Assembly: GCA_026399075.1 (NCBI GenBank)
Contig: JAPLRR010000104.1
Location: forward strand, 1 to 44,886
Origin: Methylococcales bacterium
GTDB taxonomy: Bacteria; Pseudomonadota; Gammaproteobacteria; Methylococcales; Methylomonadaceae
DNA: 44,886 bases
Reading direction: 5' to 3'
The notes beneath the pieces are model-generated. The model was not told the origin of the DNA. It saw only the letters and a program-made list of their open reading frames with translations, and searched no databases. Of the stretch, positions 26,065 through 34,645 are shown in pieces; position 1 is the first letter of the stretch; every line of letters starts with the position of its first letter. A program made the position numbers and the translations under genes.

Positions 26065-26168
26065 ATGTTACTTAACAAGCCTGCTTGTCACGGGGACTAC
26101 ACCAGTTACAACGCCCGTCCAAACATGTGGGGCAATGGTTAAAGGTAATTTTAAATTAAGGGGAAGAG

Positions 26169-29117
26169 ATGATGAAAGATGAATGGGTAAGCAATTTTTC
26201 AGGGGGCAAGCGACAGCAGGAACTCCCGCCGACGGTTAGCCGTCGCCGCACGCTTTCGGTTTGTGTCGCCACTGCCATGCTCGGCGTTTCGCTAATCGCT
26301 GTCCATGATGCGCAAGCGGCAGGTGGCAAAAAGAAATCGAAGCATAAAGCGCCTAGCTCAAAAGAGGTCAATGAATTACGGGAGGAAAACCAGCGTTTGC
26401 AAGAACAAATCCAACAATTGTTGAATGCGCAAAACAACGGCGGCGCGGTTGCGGCGCCTGTTGAAGGTGGCTTGCCCGCAGCAGCAGGCGAAGCACAGCC
26501 AGAGGCGGTGGCAGAAGCCGTCCAAGAACCTGTGGAAGAAACCAAGGATTTAGGCGAGGTGGTGGTCAGTGCCCGCCGCGCACCTTCGCGCTTGGCGCGT
26601 TTGAAAGAAGTGCCGTCTTCATCTTCGGTGGTGACGGGCCAACGTTTGAACCAGCAAATAACCCAAGATATGCAGGGCATTTTACAGCGGGCGGGCAACG
26701 TCAGATGGAACCCCGGCAACTCACGTACCAGCAGCTTGTCTATCCGTGGTGTCGGCCAGCAAGCGCAAACAGATGCCATGGATCCCAGCGTGGGCACGGC
26801 ACTCGACGGCGTACCTTATGCCTACAACCCGCTGACCAGTTTTGACCAATTCGATGTGGATCAAGTGGAAGTTGATCGCGGCCCGCAAGGCACTAAGGGT
26901 GGTAAAAATGCCAATATGGGTGCCATACGCATCAATAGCAGACGGCCAACTTTCACGCGTGAAGCCGAAGGCTCGCTCAGCTATGGCGATTACAACACGT
27001 ATATTGCCAATGCGGCTTTGGGCGGCGCGGTTATTGATGACTTGCTGGCTTGGCGCGGTGCGATACATGTCAACAAGTCTGACGGCGCCACCCCTAACCA
27101 TTATAACGAAGACCAAACCTGGTATAACCGGGATCGGGTGGCTGGCCGCATCCAATTTTTGCTGACGCCGGTTGAAAATTTCAATGCCCGGTTCAGTTTT
27201 GATATGCAGCCTGAAACCAAGGAATTTTACAACGGCAACTCAATTTATACCCCAACGCCAAAGAACTATATAAACGGCGCGGTAAACCCACTATCAACCG
27301 ATGCGTCAACCCGTTTAGGCAGGCGCTGGTTCACCAAGGGCGACCCGAATTACACGTATGAAGCTGATTACCTGTACGGCGGCGTGAATAACAAGGGCAA
27401 TAATGGCAAGGTTGGCTTTAACATGGACAACCAGTTCCCGCTGGTTACATCCAGTAAAGGCGGTTCGGTTGATTTAAATTGGACTTTGGGCGATGTTAAG
27501 CTCCAGTCTATCACTGGCGTTCGGGATTATGAGTTCCAGGCCCGTAATGATGAAGGTACGCCTTTCGATATTAGCAAAAACGGCGGCGGTGCTGTACCTA
27601 ATTTTTTACAAGTCAGCCAAGAATTGCGCTTAGAATCAAAATTCCGCAATTTGCTTGATTATTCGGCTGGCTATTTGTACTTGGACAGGGAGCAAACCAA
27701 AGGCAACCGGGTAGGGTTTGGGGAGTCGGCTGGCGCTTGGTTTGCCTCTAACTCCCAATACAAAATCCTGGATGCCACCACCGGTAAATATGCACCTTAT
27801 GTGGCCAGTGGCAATTTGCTGATGACCAATTCCTTGAATGGCTTGGATACCAATGGCCCTTACTTTATCCATAATCAGAGCAACGCCATTTTTGGTAACA
27901 CCAAGTGGCATGTCACTGATGAGTTAGCCCTGACAGCGGGGGTGCGTTTCAGTAAAGAAACACGCGAACAGGCAACCCAAAAACTAATCGTCAACAATGG
28001 CGCTGGTGCGGCGCTAAACCCCGTATTTGTGAACAATGTCCAAACTGGGGGTTTTGACTCAAACGCAGCTGGCAACTTGGTGGCAGGCAACAGCGCCGAG
28101 CAAATAGCTTTGGCAAACTCTGTGGCCAAACAGTATTTTAATGTCGCAACCTACGCAGGCCTTAATGCGACGCAAAAAACCATGGTGGCCACGGCCAAAA
28201 ACCTCCGCAAGACTAATATGGGTAACCTATGGCAATATGAACCTGGGGTGGGTTATAACGCCATCCAACCTTCTTATGTTGTCAGCCCCAGTTACAAGAT
28301 CAACGAGGATATAAGCACCTATGTGTCGTGGCAATATGGTGAAAAGGCCGGTTTTTCCCAAACACCGAATGGCATCGCGTTAAGGGTTGAGCCCGAAAAA
28401 GCCAGCTCCTATGAAATAGGCCTGAAGTCCACGTTATTTGACAAGTCATTGACCTTTAATGTGGATTTCTTTTACACCGGCATCACCAACTACCAGCAGG
28501 CGGTGCAAGTTGTGGATCAATACGCCACCGATCTCGCCCGCCAATCCAACCCCAGTGCACCGGCCACTTATATATCCACCACCGGTAACGCTGCCGGGGT
28601 ACGGGCCTTGGGCGTGGAAATTGACGGCTCCTATACCGGCATACCCTATACCAGCATCAATTTTAGCGGGGCGTTCAATGATGCCATTTATACTGACTTT
28701 AAGAACAGCGCCAAACCACCTGAACAAAACTTCCCCGGTTCTTCGCCTTATCGGGATGTTACGGGCATGACACTGCCGGGCGCATCCCAGTTTACCTTCA
28801 ATATAGGCCCGGAATTTAGGATACCGTTGGAGGCTTTAAACTTGCCGTACTTGAACAAAACGGAGTTCCATACCAGCTTCAACACGTCGTTTACCAGCAG
28901 TTACAACAGTGATGTGACTTTGTCAGCCTATAGTTATATCCATGCGAGCAGTTACACCGATTTCGCCATCGGTGTGGGCCGACGCGATAAGCTGTTTGAC
29001 ATTTCTTTTGTGTCGAAAAACCTGTTCAACAACACCACGCCATCCGCAGTGACGTGGAACTCTTACTCGCCCGGTATGCCCCAATGGTTTGGGGTGTTGG
29101 TCAGCGGCAAGCTGTAA
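26169..29117 (+). CDS. TonB-dependent outer-membrane receptor with N-terminal coiled coil
   Basis: 982 residues. The signal peptide has an unusually long n-region (residues 1-50, SRRRTLSVCVATAMLGVSL, cut near AQA-AGG). A Lys-rich patch, a predicted coiled coil (64-88, KEVNELREENQRLQEQIQQL) and an Ala/Pro/Glu linker come before the TonB box DLGEVVVSA (127-135). The plug domain (about 140-260) includes LSIRGVG and VEVDRGPQGTKGGKNANMGA. A 22-strand-type barrel fills the rest, ending WFGVLVSGKL. It takes up an unknown ligand across the outer membrane using TonB energy. GGGGAAGAG precedes the start. A sigma-54 promoter lies 94-120 nt upstream and a terminator follows, so it is a single-gene transcript next to the rhodanese/DUF1501 operon. 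Iron complexes or organosulfur compounds are possible ligands, without direct evidence. Confidence 0.93.
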   Translation: MMKDEWVSNFSGGKRQQELPPTVSRRRTLSVCVATAMLGVSLIAVHDAQAAGGKKKSKHKAPSSKEVNELREENQRLQEQIQQLLNAQNNGGAVAAPVEGGLPAAAGEAQPEAVAEAVQEPVEETKDLGEVVVSARRAPSRLARLKEVPSSSSVVTGQRLNQQITQDMQGILQRAGNVRWNPGNSRTSSLSIRGVGQQAQTDAMDPSVGTALDGVPYAYNPLTSFDQFDVDQVEVDRGPQGTKGGKNANMGAIRINSRRPTFTREAEGSLSYGDYNTYIANAALGGAVIDDLLAWRGAIHVNKSDGATPNHYNEDQTWYNRDRVAGRIQFLLTPVENFNARFSFDMQPETKEFYNGNSIYTPTPKNYINGAVNPLSTDASTRLGRRWFTKGDPNYTYEADYLYGGVNNKGNNGKVGFNMDNQFPLVTSSKGGSVDLNWTLGDVKLQSITGVRDYEFQARNDEGTPFDISKNGGGAVPNFLQVSQELRLESKFRNLLDYSAGYLYLDREQTKGNRVGFGESAGAWFASNSQYKILDATTGKYAPYVASGNLLMTNSLNGLDTNGPYFIHNQSNAIFGNTKWHVTDELALTAGVRFSKETREQATQKLIVNNGAGAALNPVFVNNVQTGGFDSNAAGNLVAGNSAEQIALANSVAKQYFNVATYAGLNATQKTMVATAKNLRKTNMGNLWQYEPGVGYNAIQPSYVVSPSYKINEDISTYVSWQYGEKAGFSQTPNGIALRVEPEKASSYEIGLKSTLFDKSLTFNVDFFYTGITNYQQAVQVVDQYATDLARQSNPSAPATYISTTGNAAGVRALGVEIDGSYTGIPYTSINFSGAFNDAIYTDFKNSAKPPEQNFPGSSPYRDVTGMTLPGASQFTFNIGPEFRIPLEALNLPYLNKTEFHTSFNTSFTSSYNSDVTLSAYSYIHASSYTDFAIGVGRRDKLFDISFVSKNLFNNTTPSAVTWNSYSPGMPQWFGVLVSGKL

Positions 29118-29152
29118 TTATCTATTCTCAAGCTAAGGTTGCTTCAAGACTC

Positions 29153-29179
29153 GCCCGGGTTTATCCCGGGCTTTTTTTT
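29153..29179 (+). terminator. Rho-independent terminator of the receptor gene
   Basis: GCCCGGG (29153-29159) pairs with CCCGGGC (29165-29171) around TTTAT, followed by eight T residues (29172-29179). A classic intrinsic terminator 36 nt after the stop codon. Confidence 0.9.
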
Positions 29180-29356
29180 GCCCGCCAACATGCGATTAAC
29201 GCCTACAGCCAACGCTTGCCTTATGGGCTGTTCATAGAATAACAGTGGGTGTTACTAAACTGTTGTTTTATTAGCAGCAAATTGCTTGGCTTGCTAGGTT
29301 GGTCTAGCAGCTTGGCCGGACTACACCAAAAACTTGAAAAACTTACATTGCACAAT

Positions 29357-29366
29357 CAATCACTTA
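29357..29366 (+). promoter_or_regulatory. Candidate activator binding site CAATCACTTA (second copy)
   Basis: Identical to 25989-25998 and placed 59 nt before the TGG of the second sigma-54 promoter. Here the site extends to CAATCACTTATTG, a CAAT/ATTG dyad. Confidence 0.5.
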
Positions 29367-29414
29367 TTGGCTGTATCACGCATTAGCTCGATCAGGCTGG
29401 CCTGCATTCTGACA

Positions 29415-29432
29415 TTGGCACAATAGCTGCTT
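29415..29432 (+). promoter_or_regulatory. Sigma-54 promoter upstream of the rhodanese/PSD1/DUF1501 operon
   Basis: TTGGCAC-AATAG-CTGCTT has GG at 29417-29418 and GC at 29429-29430, with 10 nt between. It differs from consensus mainly by C for T in TTGC. Transcription would begin near 29442, about 54 nt before the rhodanese start. Confidence 0.7.
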
Positions 29433-29495
29433 TAACCCTATTGAAGCTTAGCTACACACGGCATTATTATTTTTTATTACTAAAGGCAAATCCCG

Positions 29496-29948
29496 ATGAA
29501 AACACCAACAAAACTACTCCTGATGTTATTGCTATTAAGCCCGACGATGAGTTTCGCGGCAGAGCATAGTCAACATGCCCAAGCACCAGCAGCGGCCAGT
29601 GAATACAAGTACAAAACACCAAAATTGAACCGTGCCCAGTTTGATGCGCTGCTGCTTAAGCCAGCCGAATTAGTCGTCATCGACGTAAGACGTCCTGATG
29701 AACTTACCACAAAAGGCGGCTTTCCTGTTTATTTAAGCATTCAGGCGACTGAGATTGAAAAAAGCGTGGATTTCATCCCTAAAGACCGGAGCATTGTAAC
29801 GGTATCTAACCATGCAGGCCGTGCGGGTGCGGCGGCTGACTTATTGGCGGCTAAAGGCTTCAAAGTGGTAGGTGCGGTGGGCGCACTGAACTATGAAGAA
29901 GAAGGTGGCAAGCTAACTAAAATTGCACCCGTTAAACCAAAGAGTTAG
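29496..29948 (+). CDS. Secreted rhodanese-like domain protein lacking the catalytic cysteine
   Basis: 150 residues: a Sec signal peptide (1-21, LLSPTMSFAAEH) and one rhodanese domain (about 43-145), with VIDVRRPDELTTKGGFP at the usual substrate-side position. The active-site loop reads TVSNHAGRAGAAADLL. Family members have C in place of N in the motif C-x-x-G-x-R-A, so the persulfide-forming cysteine is absent. Sulfur transfer is therefore unlikely; binding or scaffolding is more plausible. It is the first gene behind the second sigma-54 promoter and precedes the PSD1 gene by about 56 nt. Confidence 0.85.
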   Translation: MKTPTKLLLMLLLLSPTMSFAAEHSQHAQAPAAASEYKYKTPKLNRAQFDALLLKPAELVVIDVRRPDELTTKGGFPVYLSIQATEIEKSVDFIPKDRSIVTVSNHAGRAGAAADLLAAKGFKVVGAVGALNYEEEGGKLTKIAPVKPKS

Positions 29949-30004
29949 TGATGGGCTGTTGGGGTCGGCAATGATCCCTTATTTTGTTTTTTGGGAGTAA
30001 ATCC

Positions 30005-32467
30005 ATGCGTACAAAACTATATTCCGCTATTTTCTTTGGGCTGTCAGTCTTGGTGGCCCAAGAGTCAGGTTCCTCAGTGGATCTGTTCAATAATCCCGTT
30101 GGTGCCATAGGCCAGGTCACTAAACCAGACTTGTTCAACAATCCGGTTGGCCAGATTGGTGTGGCTGACACTAAACCAGCACCCGTTCAGACGGCAGCTG
30201 CCCAAGTCGCTCCACCAGCAAGCCAAGTGGCGGCTGCGGCAACAACGCCAACCACCGTTGCCGCACCGAAGAAATCCAAGCATTGGGCATACCAAGCGAT
30301 CAAATCTCCGGCCCAACCCAACGTAAACAACAAAGCCTGGGTACGTACGCCGATTGATGCCTTCGTATTGGCGCCTTTGGAAACCAAAGGGCTTGCCCCC
30401 TCACCTGATGCCGACCGTGCCGCTTTTGTGCGGCGGGCAACATTAGATGCCTGGGGCGTTATCCCAACCCCTGAGGACGTTGCCGCGTTTGTCAGCGACA
30501 CCTCGCCAAATGCCTATGAAAAACTTGCTGACCGCTTGTTGGAATCGCCAAAATACGGCGAACGTCAAGCACGGCGCTGGTTGGATTTGGCCCGCTATGC
30601 CGACAGTTCCGGCTTTACCAACGATGAAACCCGTGAAAACTTGTGGCGTTACCGTGACTATGTCATTAACGCCTTCAACCACGACAAGCCATATAACCAA
30701 TTTGTCTCAGAACAGTTGGCCGGGGACGAAATTGCACCGGGCAACTCGGAGGCCTTAATTGCCACCGGATTTTTGAGAAGCTACCCTGATGACAGCAACT
30801 CCCGTGATTTGGTGCAGAAAAAATTCCAAAACACCACCGACATCACTGACACGGTTGGCGAGGTATTTTTAGCCCAGACTGTGGGCTGTGCTAGATGCCA
30901 TAACCATAAGTTCGATAATATCTCCATGAAAGAGTATTACTCGTTACAGTCATTTTTTGCCAATGTCCATGCCGTAGACAATATTCCTGCCCCGAAAGGC
31001 GCATTGGAAAAAAGTTATGAAGCGCAATTAAGCAAATGGGAAGAAGCCAGAAAAGAAGTTCTCGCTAAGAAACTAGCGCTGCTGGATCCGATTCGTGATG
31101 CGGGCCGTAAATACAATTACGAGCGGTTCTCCTTGGCCACACAGGCCGCGCTTAATAAGCCTAAAGAACAGTGGACACCAGAAGACCGTTGGGTTAACCA
31201 CCGTTATGACTCGAATGCCAAGGAAGAAGATCTGGTGGCATTCTATACGGATAACTCAGACAAATCCGCTAAGAACTACCAGCCTGATTATGCAGATAAA
31301 GCAAAACAGATCAAAGCACTGGATAAGGAATTGAAAAAGTTCGATAAACTTAAACCCGTAGCTGGTTCTGCGACTATCTCCGCCGTGACAGAGCTTGGTT
31401 ACAAAGATGCACCAGCCACCCATGTACGCTTTTCAGGGGTGTTTGACCGTCCTTTAGAAGAAGTGCAACCAGGATTTATTGCCGCAATCAATGACGAAAA
31501 ACCTGAGATTCTGCAATTGGAGTTTTCATCTGGACGTCGGGCGGCGTTGGCCAAATGGATAGCCAGTGCCAATAATCCACTGACTGCACGGGTATTTGTG
31601 AACCGGGTTTGGGCGCAATACTTTGGACGTGGCATTGTGGAAACCGTCAGTGACTTTGGTAAAGCCGGAAAAAAACCCAGCAATCCTGAATTGTTGGATT
31701 ACTTGGCCGATAACTTCATCAAACAAGGTTGGAGCATCAAAAAACTGCATAAAGAAATCCTGTTGTCCAGTGTCTATCGCCAATCATCTGATGCGCGTGA
31801 AGACTTGGCCAAGGCAGACCCTGAAAACAAACTGCTGGGCGTGTTCCCAAGGCAGCGTTTGGAAGCGGAAGAAATCCGTGACTCCTTGCTGGTTGCCTCC
31901 GGCAAACTGGAAGGCAATGTTGGCGGCCCTAGCGTATTCCCTCCCGTACCGTCAAATCTGGGGGCAGGGGATAAATGGCAGGTCTCTAAAGATCCACACG
32001 ACCAAAACCGCCGCAGCTTGTATATCTTTACCCGCCGCAGCGTCCCTTATCCCTTGCTGCAAACTTTTGACATGGCATCTGCGCAACAAGTGCACAGCAA
32101 GCGTGACGTAACCACCACCCCGTTACAAGCCCTTGCCTTGTTTAACAGCGACACCGTGTTTGAATGGTCACAAGCCTTGGCAGGCCGGGTTATCAGTGAA
32201 GCTGGCGACAACGAGACGGCCCAGTTGGACAGGCTTTATCAGATTTTATTTTCCCGTTCACCTAACGATGCTGAAAAAGCCGCGTTACAGGCATTTTTGG
32301 GCAGCCAAGAAAAAAACATCCTGGAAAAAGCCGCAACGGGTAAGTTTGCTGTCAGTATCCCGACGGGTTTAAAGGACACCAAAGCAATCAACCCCGTCAG
32401 GGCAGCGGCTTTTGTTGATCTGGTCCATACGGTTGCCAACTCCAATGAGTTCAGTTACCGGTTTTAA
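30005..32467 (+). CDS. PSCyt2 (DUF1549) and PSD1 (DUF1553) domain protein with a CXXCH motif
   Basis: 820 residues from ATG 30005 (GGGAG 8 nt upstream); a TTG seven codons earlier is rejected. After a Sec signal come two copies of a DLFNNPVGxIG repeat (about 23-50) and an Ala/Pro/Val linker. PSCyt2 spans about 90-330 (RRATLDAWGVIPTPEDVAAF, RARRWLDLARYADS-like text) and holds CARCHNHKFD, a c-type haem motif. PSD1 occupies about 500-760 (FVNRVWAQYFGRGIVETVSDF, LHKEILLSSVYRQS, FPRQRLEAEEIRDSLL, FDMASAQQVHSKRDVTTTPLQ). These domains are typical of Planctomycetes and usually precede a DUF1501 protein, as here (30 nt downstream). Substrate and reaction are unknown. Confidence 0.9.
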   Translation: MRTKLYSAIFFGLSVLVAQESGSSVDLFNNPVGAIGQVTKPDLFNNPVGQIGVADTKPAPVQTAAAQVAPPASQVAAAATTPTTVAAPKKSKHWAYQAIKSPAQPNVNNKAWVRTPIDAFVLAPLETKGLAPSPDADRAAFVRRATLDAWGVIPTPEDVAAFVSDTSPNAYEKLADRLLESPKYGERQARRWLDLARYADSSGFTNDETRENLWRYRDYVINAFNHDKPYNQFVSEQLAGDEIAPGNSEALIATGFLRSYPDDSNSRDLVQKKFQNTTDITDTVGEVFLAQTVGCARCHNHKFDNISMKEYYSLQSFFANVHAVDNIPAPKGALEKSYEAQLSKWEEARKEVLAKKLALLDPIRDAGRKYNYERFSLATQAALNKPKEQWTPEDRWVNHRYDSNAKEEDLVAFYTDNSDKSAKNYQPDYADKAKQIKALDKELKKFDKLKPVAGSATISAVTELGYKDAPATHVRFSGVFDRPLEEVQPGFIAAINDEKPEILQLEFSSGRRAALAKWIASANNPLTARVFVNRVWAQYFGRGIVETVSDFGKAGKKPSNPELLDYLADNFIKQGWSIKKLHKEILLSSVYRQSSDAREDLAKADPENKLLGVFPRQRLEAEEIRDSLLVASGKLEGNVGGPSVFPPVPSNLGAGDKWQVSKDPHDQNRRSLYIFTRRSVPYPLLQTFDMASAQQVHSKRDVTTTPLQALALFNSDTVFEWSQALAGRVISEAGDNETAQLDRLYQILFSRSPNDAEKAALQAFLGSQEKNILEKAATGKFAVSIPTGLKDTKAINPVRAAAFVDLVHTVANSNEFSYRF

Positions 32468-32497
32468 TGGCATTCACTTTTTATTAGGAAAAACATC

Positions 32498-33943
32498 ATG
32501 AACAATCAATCACGCAGAGACTTTTTAGTCAAAACAGGTTACGGACTGGGCGGTCTGGCCGCCAGCACCCTACTTCCTGGCGGGGGCATGTTTTCAGCGG
32601 CCATGGCGGCTGAATTGGCAGACCCGCTAGCGCCCAAACAACCCCACTTTCCTGCCAAGGTTAAGTCGGTCATTTGGTTACACATGGATGGCGCACCCAG
32701 CACCATAGACTTATATGATTACAAGCCCGAACTGATCAAGCTGTCCGGGCAGGACATCCCGCCCTCATTTATGAAAGGCATCAAGGAAGGCGTAAGAGGT
32801 GGCACAGGCAAACTGTTTACCACCAACCGGACGTGGAAACAACACGGCGAAAGTGGTGCTTGGTTTTCTGACCTGCTGCCTAATCTGGCACAACATGCGG
32901 ATAAACTCGCCTTCGTCAAGTCCAGTGTCACCATCGGCGCGACCCATAATATTTCTATCCTCAAACTAAACACCGGGGATTTAAACCCCGGTCGTCCATC
33001 CTTGGGTGCATGGATTCAATACGCGCTGGGTACTGCCAACCCGGATTTGCCTGCTTATGTCGTGCTTTATAATGACAAAAAAGAGCCGACAGGTGGCTCG
33101 ATTAACTGGAGTTCTGGATTTTTGCCAGCTGTATACCAAGGTGCAGCTTTCCGTCCAGGGGATTCGCCTATCCTGTTCTTGGAACGCCCAGAATTGGAAT
33201 CGGCTAAACAGCAACGTGGCGCATTGGATTTATTGAAGCGTTTGAACGAGCAAAGTGGTGCCCGCTATCCGAATGACTCGGAACTCCAAGCGCGTATCCA
33301 ATCTTACGAACTGGCCGCGCGTATGCAAACCACCGCGCCCGAAGCCGTTGACCTGAAGAAGGAGTCCGATGCCACGAAAGAGCTTTATGGCTTGAATGAT
33401 GAAGGCAGCAAAAGCTACGGGGAAACCTTATTGCGGGCCAGACGCTTGGTTGAGCGGGGTGTGCGTTTCATACAAGTTATCTCCGGGCCGCAAGAAGTGG
33501 CTGGCGACAGCCGCAATTGGGATGGCCACACCAACCTTGAAGAAAACCACAGCAAACATGCGCGGGCGGTGGACAAACCGATTGCCGGACTGCTGGCGGA
33601 CTTGAAAGACCGTGGCCTGCTGGATTCCACGCTGGTGGTATGGACCTCTGAATTTGGCCGGACTTCCTACGGCCAAAGCGGTAATGGCCGTGACCATAAC
33701 CCGTGGGGCTATACACAATGGTTGGCTGGCGGTGGCGTAAATGCGGGCACCACTTATGGCGCAACCGATGAAATCGGCCTGCAAGTGGCCGACAAGACCA
33801 AAGCGGTAGACACCTATGATCTCCATGCAACCGTCTTGCAATTGATGGGCTTGGATCACTTAAAAACCACTTATCTGCATAATGGCCGTTCCGAACGTCC
33901 TACGGTGGTTTATGGCAAGGTGATCAAGGAACTCATCGCCTAG
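32498..33943 (+). CDS. DUF1501 family protein, Tat-exported
   Basis: 481 residues with a twin-arginine signal (SRRDFLVKTGYGLGGLAAST), implying export folded, often with a cofactor. The body matches DUF1501, a family related to the alkaline phosphatase/sulfatase fold: WLHMDGAPSTIDLYDYKPEL near the N-terminus, VRFIQVISG, WDGHTNLEENHSKHAR, VVWTSEFGRT and GRDHNPWGYTQWLAGGG. The His/Asp/Glu-rich C-terminal motifs are the expected metal ligands. It closes the sigma-54 operon; a terminator follows 15 nt after the stop. Pairing with PSCyt2/PSD1 is a known genomic theme, but no enzyme activity is established for the pair. Confidence 0.92.
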   Translation: MNNQSRRDFLVKTGYGLGGLAASTLLPGGGMFSAAMAAELADPLAPKQPHFPAKVKSVIWLHMDGAPSTIDLYDYKPELIKLSGQDIPPSFMKGIKEGVRGGTGKLFTTNRTWKQHGESGAWFSDLLPNLAQHADKLAFVKSSVTIGATHNISILKLNTGDLNPGRPSLGAWIQYALGTANPDLPAYVVLYNDKKEPTGGSINWSSGFLPAVYQGAAFRPGDSPILFLERPELESAKQQRGALDLLKRLNEQSGARYPNDSELQARIQSYELAARMQTTAPEAVDLKKESDATKELYGLNDEGSKSYGETLLRARRLVERGVRFIQVISGPQEVAGDSRNWDGHTNLEENHSKHARAVDKPIAGLLADLKDRGLLDSTLVVWTSEFGRTSYGQSGNGRDHNPWGYTQWLAGGGVNAGTTYGATDEIGLQVADKTKAVDTYDLHATVLQLMGLDHLKTTYLHNGRSERPTVVYGKVIKELIA

Positions 33944-33957
33944 TTGGGGAAAGCGGC

Positions 33958-33995
33958 AACCCGGAGGACGATTAGGTTCCTCCGGGTTTATTTTT
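33958..33995 (+). terminator. Rho-independent terminator after the DUF1501 gene
   Basis: AACCCGGAGGA (33958-33968) pairs with TCCTCCGGGTT (33978-33988), an 11-bp stem followed by TATTTTT. It ends the rhodanese-PSD1-DUF1501 transcript. Confidence 0.9.
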
Positions 33996-34077
33996 GAGCA
34001 TAAAACCGCTTTTTTTCATTTATCAAGAGGCACATTCTAGGCTAAGCCACACTGCCCACAGTTAAGAAATTACCGCT

Positions 34078-34151
34078 GGAGTGCAATGGCTTTAGACATT
34101 GCCGTGTCGGCAATAAAACCGCGAGTACAAGGTCTAAAGCCTTTGTACTCC
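34078..34151. repeat. 74-bp palindromic element with inner hairpin
   Basis: The 20-bp arms at 34078-34097 and 34132-34151 match at 18 of 20 positions as inverted repeats (core GGCTTTAGAC/GTCTAAAGCC). Between them is ATTGCCG-TGT-CGGCAAT (34098-34114). The shape is that of a small non-autonomous palindromic repeat. It lies upstream of the cytochrome operon, and its RNA could fold strongly. Confidence 0.7.
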
Positions 34152-34244
34152 ACTTCACTAAGGTCATGGGGCTTTACTGGGCTGTGTTAATCACTGAACA
34201 ACATGAAGGATGACATTAACCGTCCCCTCAAGGATTACCAGAAA

Positions 34245-34631
34245 ATGCGCAACAAACTTACTCTTTGCGGAATTATTTTCCTGCTGGCCACCCACATTGT
34301 CTATGCGGAAGCCGAATTTGATTTTGAAGAGTTGATGGAGTCTATCGACAACAACTCCCATAACTTACAGGGCAATATTGCCAATAAAGATGCCGCCGCA
34401 TCGACTGCCCTTGCCAAAGAAATGCAAAGCCAATTCAAGCTGGTCGAAGGTTTTTTTGAAAAACGGGGCAATGCCGCCGATGCTGTCACTGACGCAAAAA
34501 AATACGAAGATTTGGCCGCACAAATTGTTAAATATGTCGAAGCCAATGATTACAACTCGGCTTCCAATTCGGCCATTGAAATATCCAAGGCTTGCGATAC
34601 GGCTTGTCACGATACCTATAAACCACTTTAA
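34245..34631 (+). CDS. Small secreted cytochrome-like protein with a CX3CH motif
   Basis: About 128 residues from ATG 34245 (AAGGA about 10 nt upstream), chosen because it gives a clean signal peptide (MRNKLTLCGIIFLLATHIVYA). An ATG 14 codons upstream would add a hydrophilic tail. The mature protein is helical and acidic, like the four-helix cytochrome c' / c556 group, and ends SKACDTACHDTYKPL. The usual haem site CXXCH is replaced by C-D-T-A-C-H, that is CX3CH. The C-terminal position is right for cytochrome c'-type proteins. Whether haem is attached by the standard machinery is unclear. It is the first gene of a run with peroxiredoxin, cytochrome c4 and PepSY genes. Confidence 0.75.
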   Translation: MRNKLTLCGIIFLLATHIVYAEAEFDFEELMESIDNNSHNLQGNIANKDAAASTALAKEMQSQFKLVEGFFEKRGNAADAVTDAKKYEDLAAQIVKYVEANDYNSASNSAIEISKACDTACHDTYKPL

Positions 34632-34645
34632 AAAACAGGGACACT

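Noticed and set aside
34089-34110. Third sigma-54 promoter (TGGCTTTAGACATTGCC) upstream of the cytochrome operon
   Set aside because: GG and GC are 11 nt apart where 10 is required, and the match lies inside the palindromic repeat.
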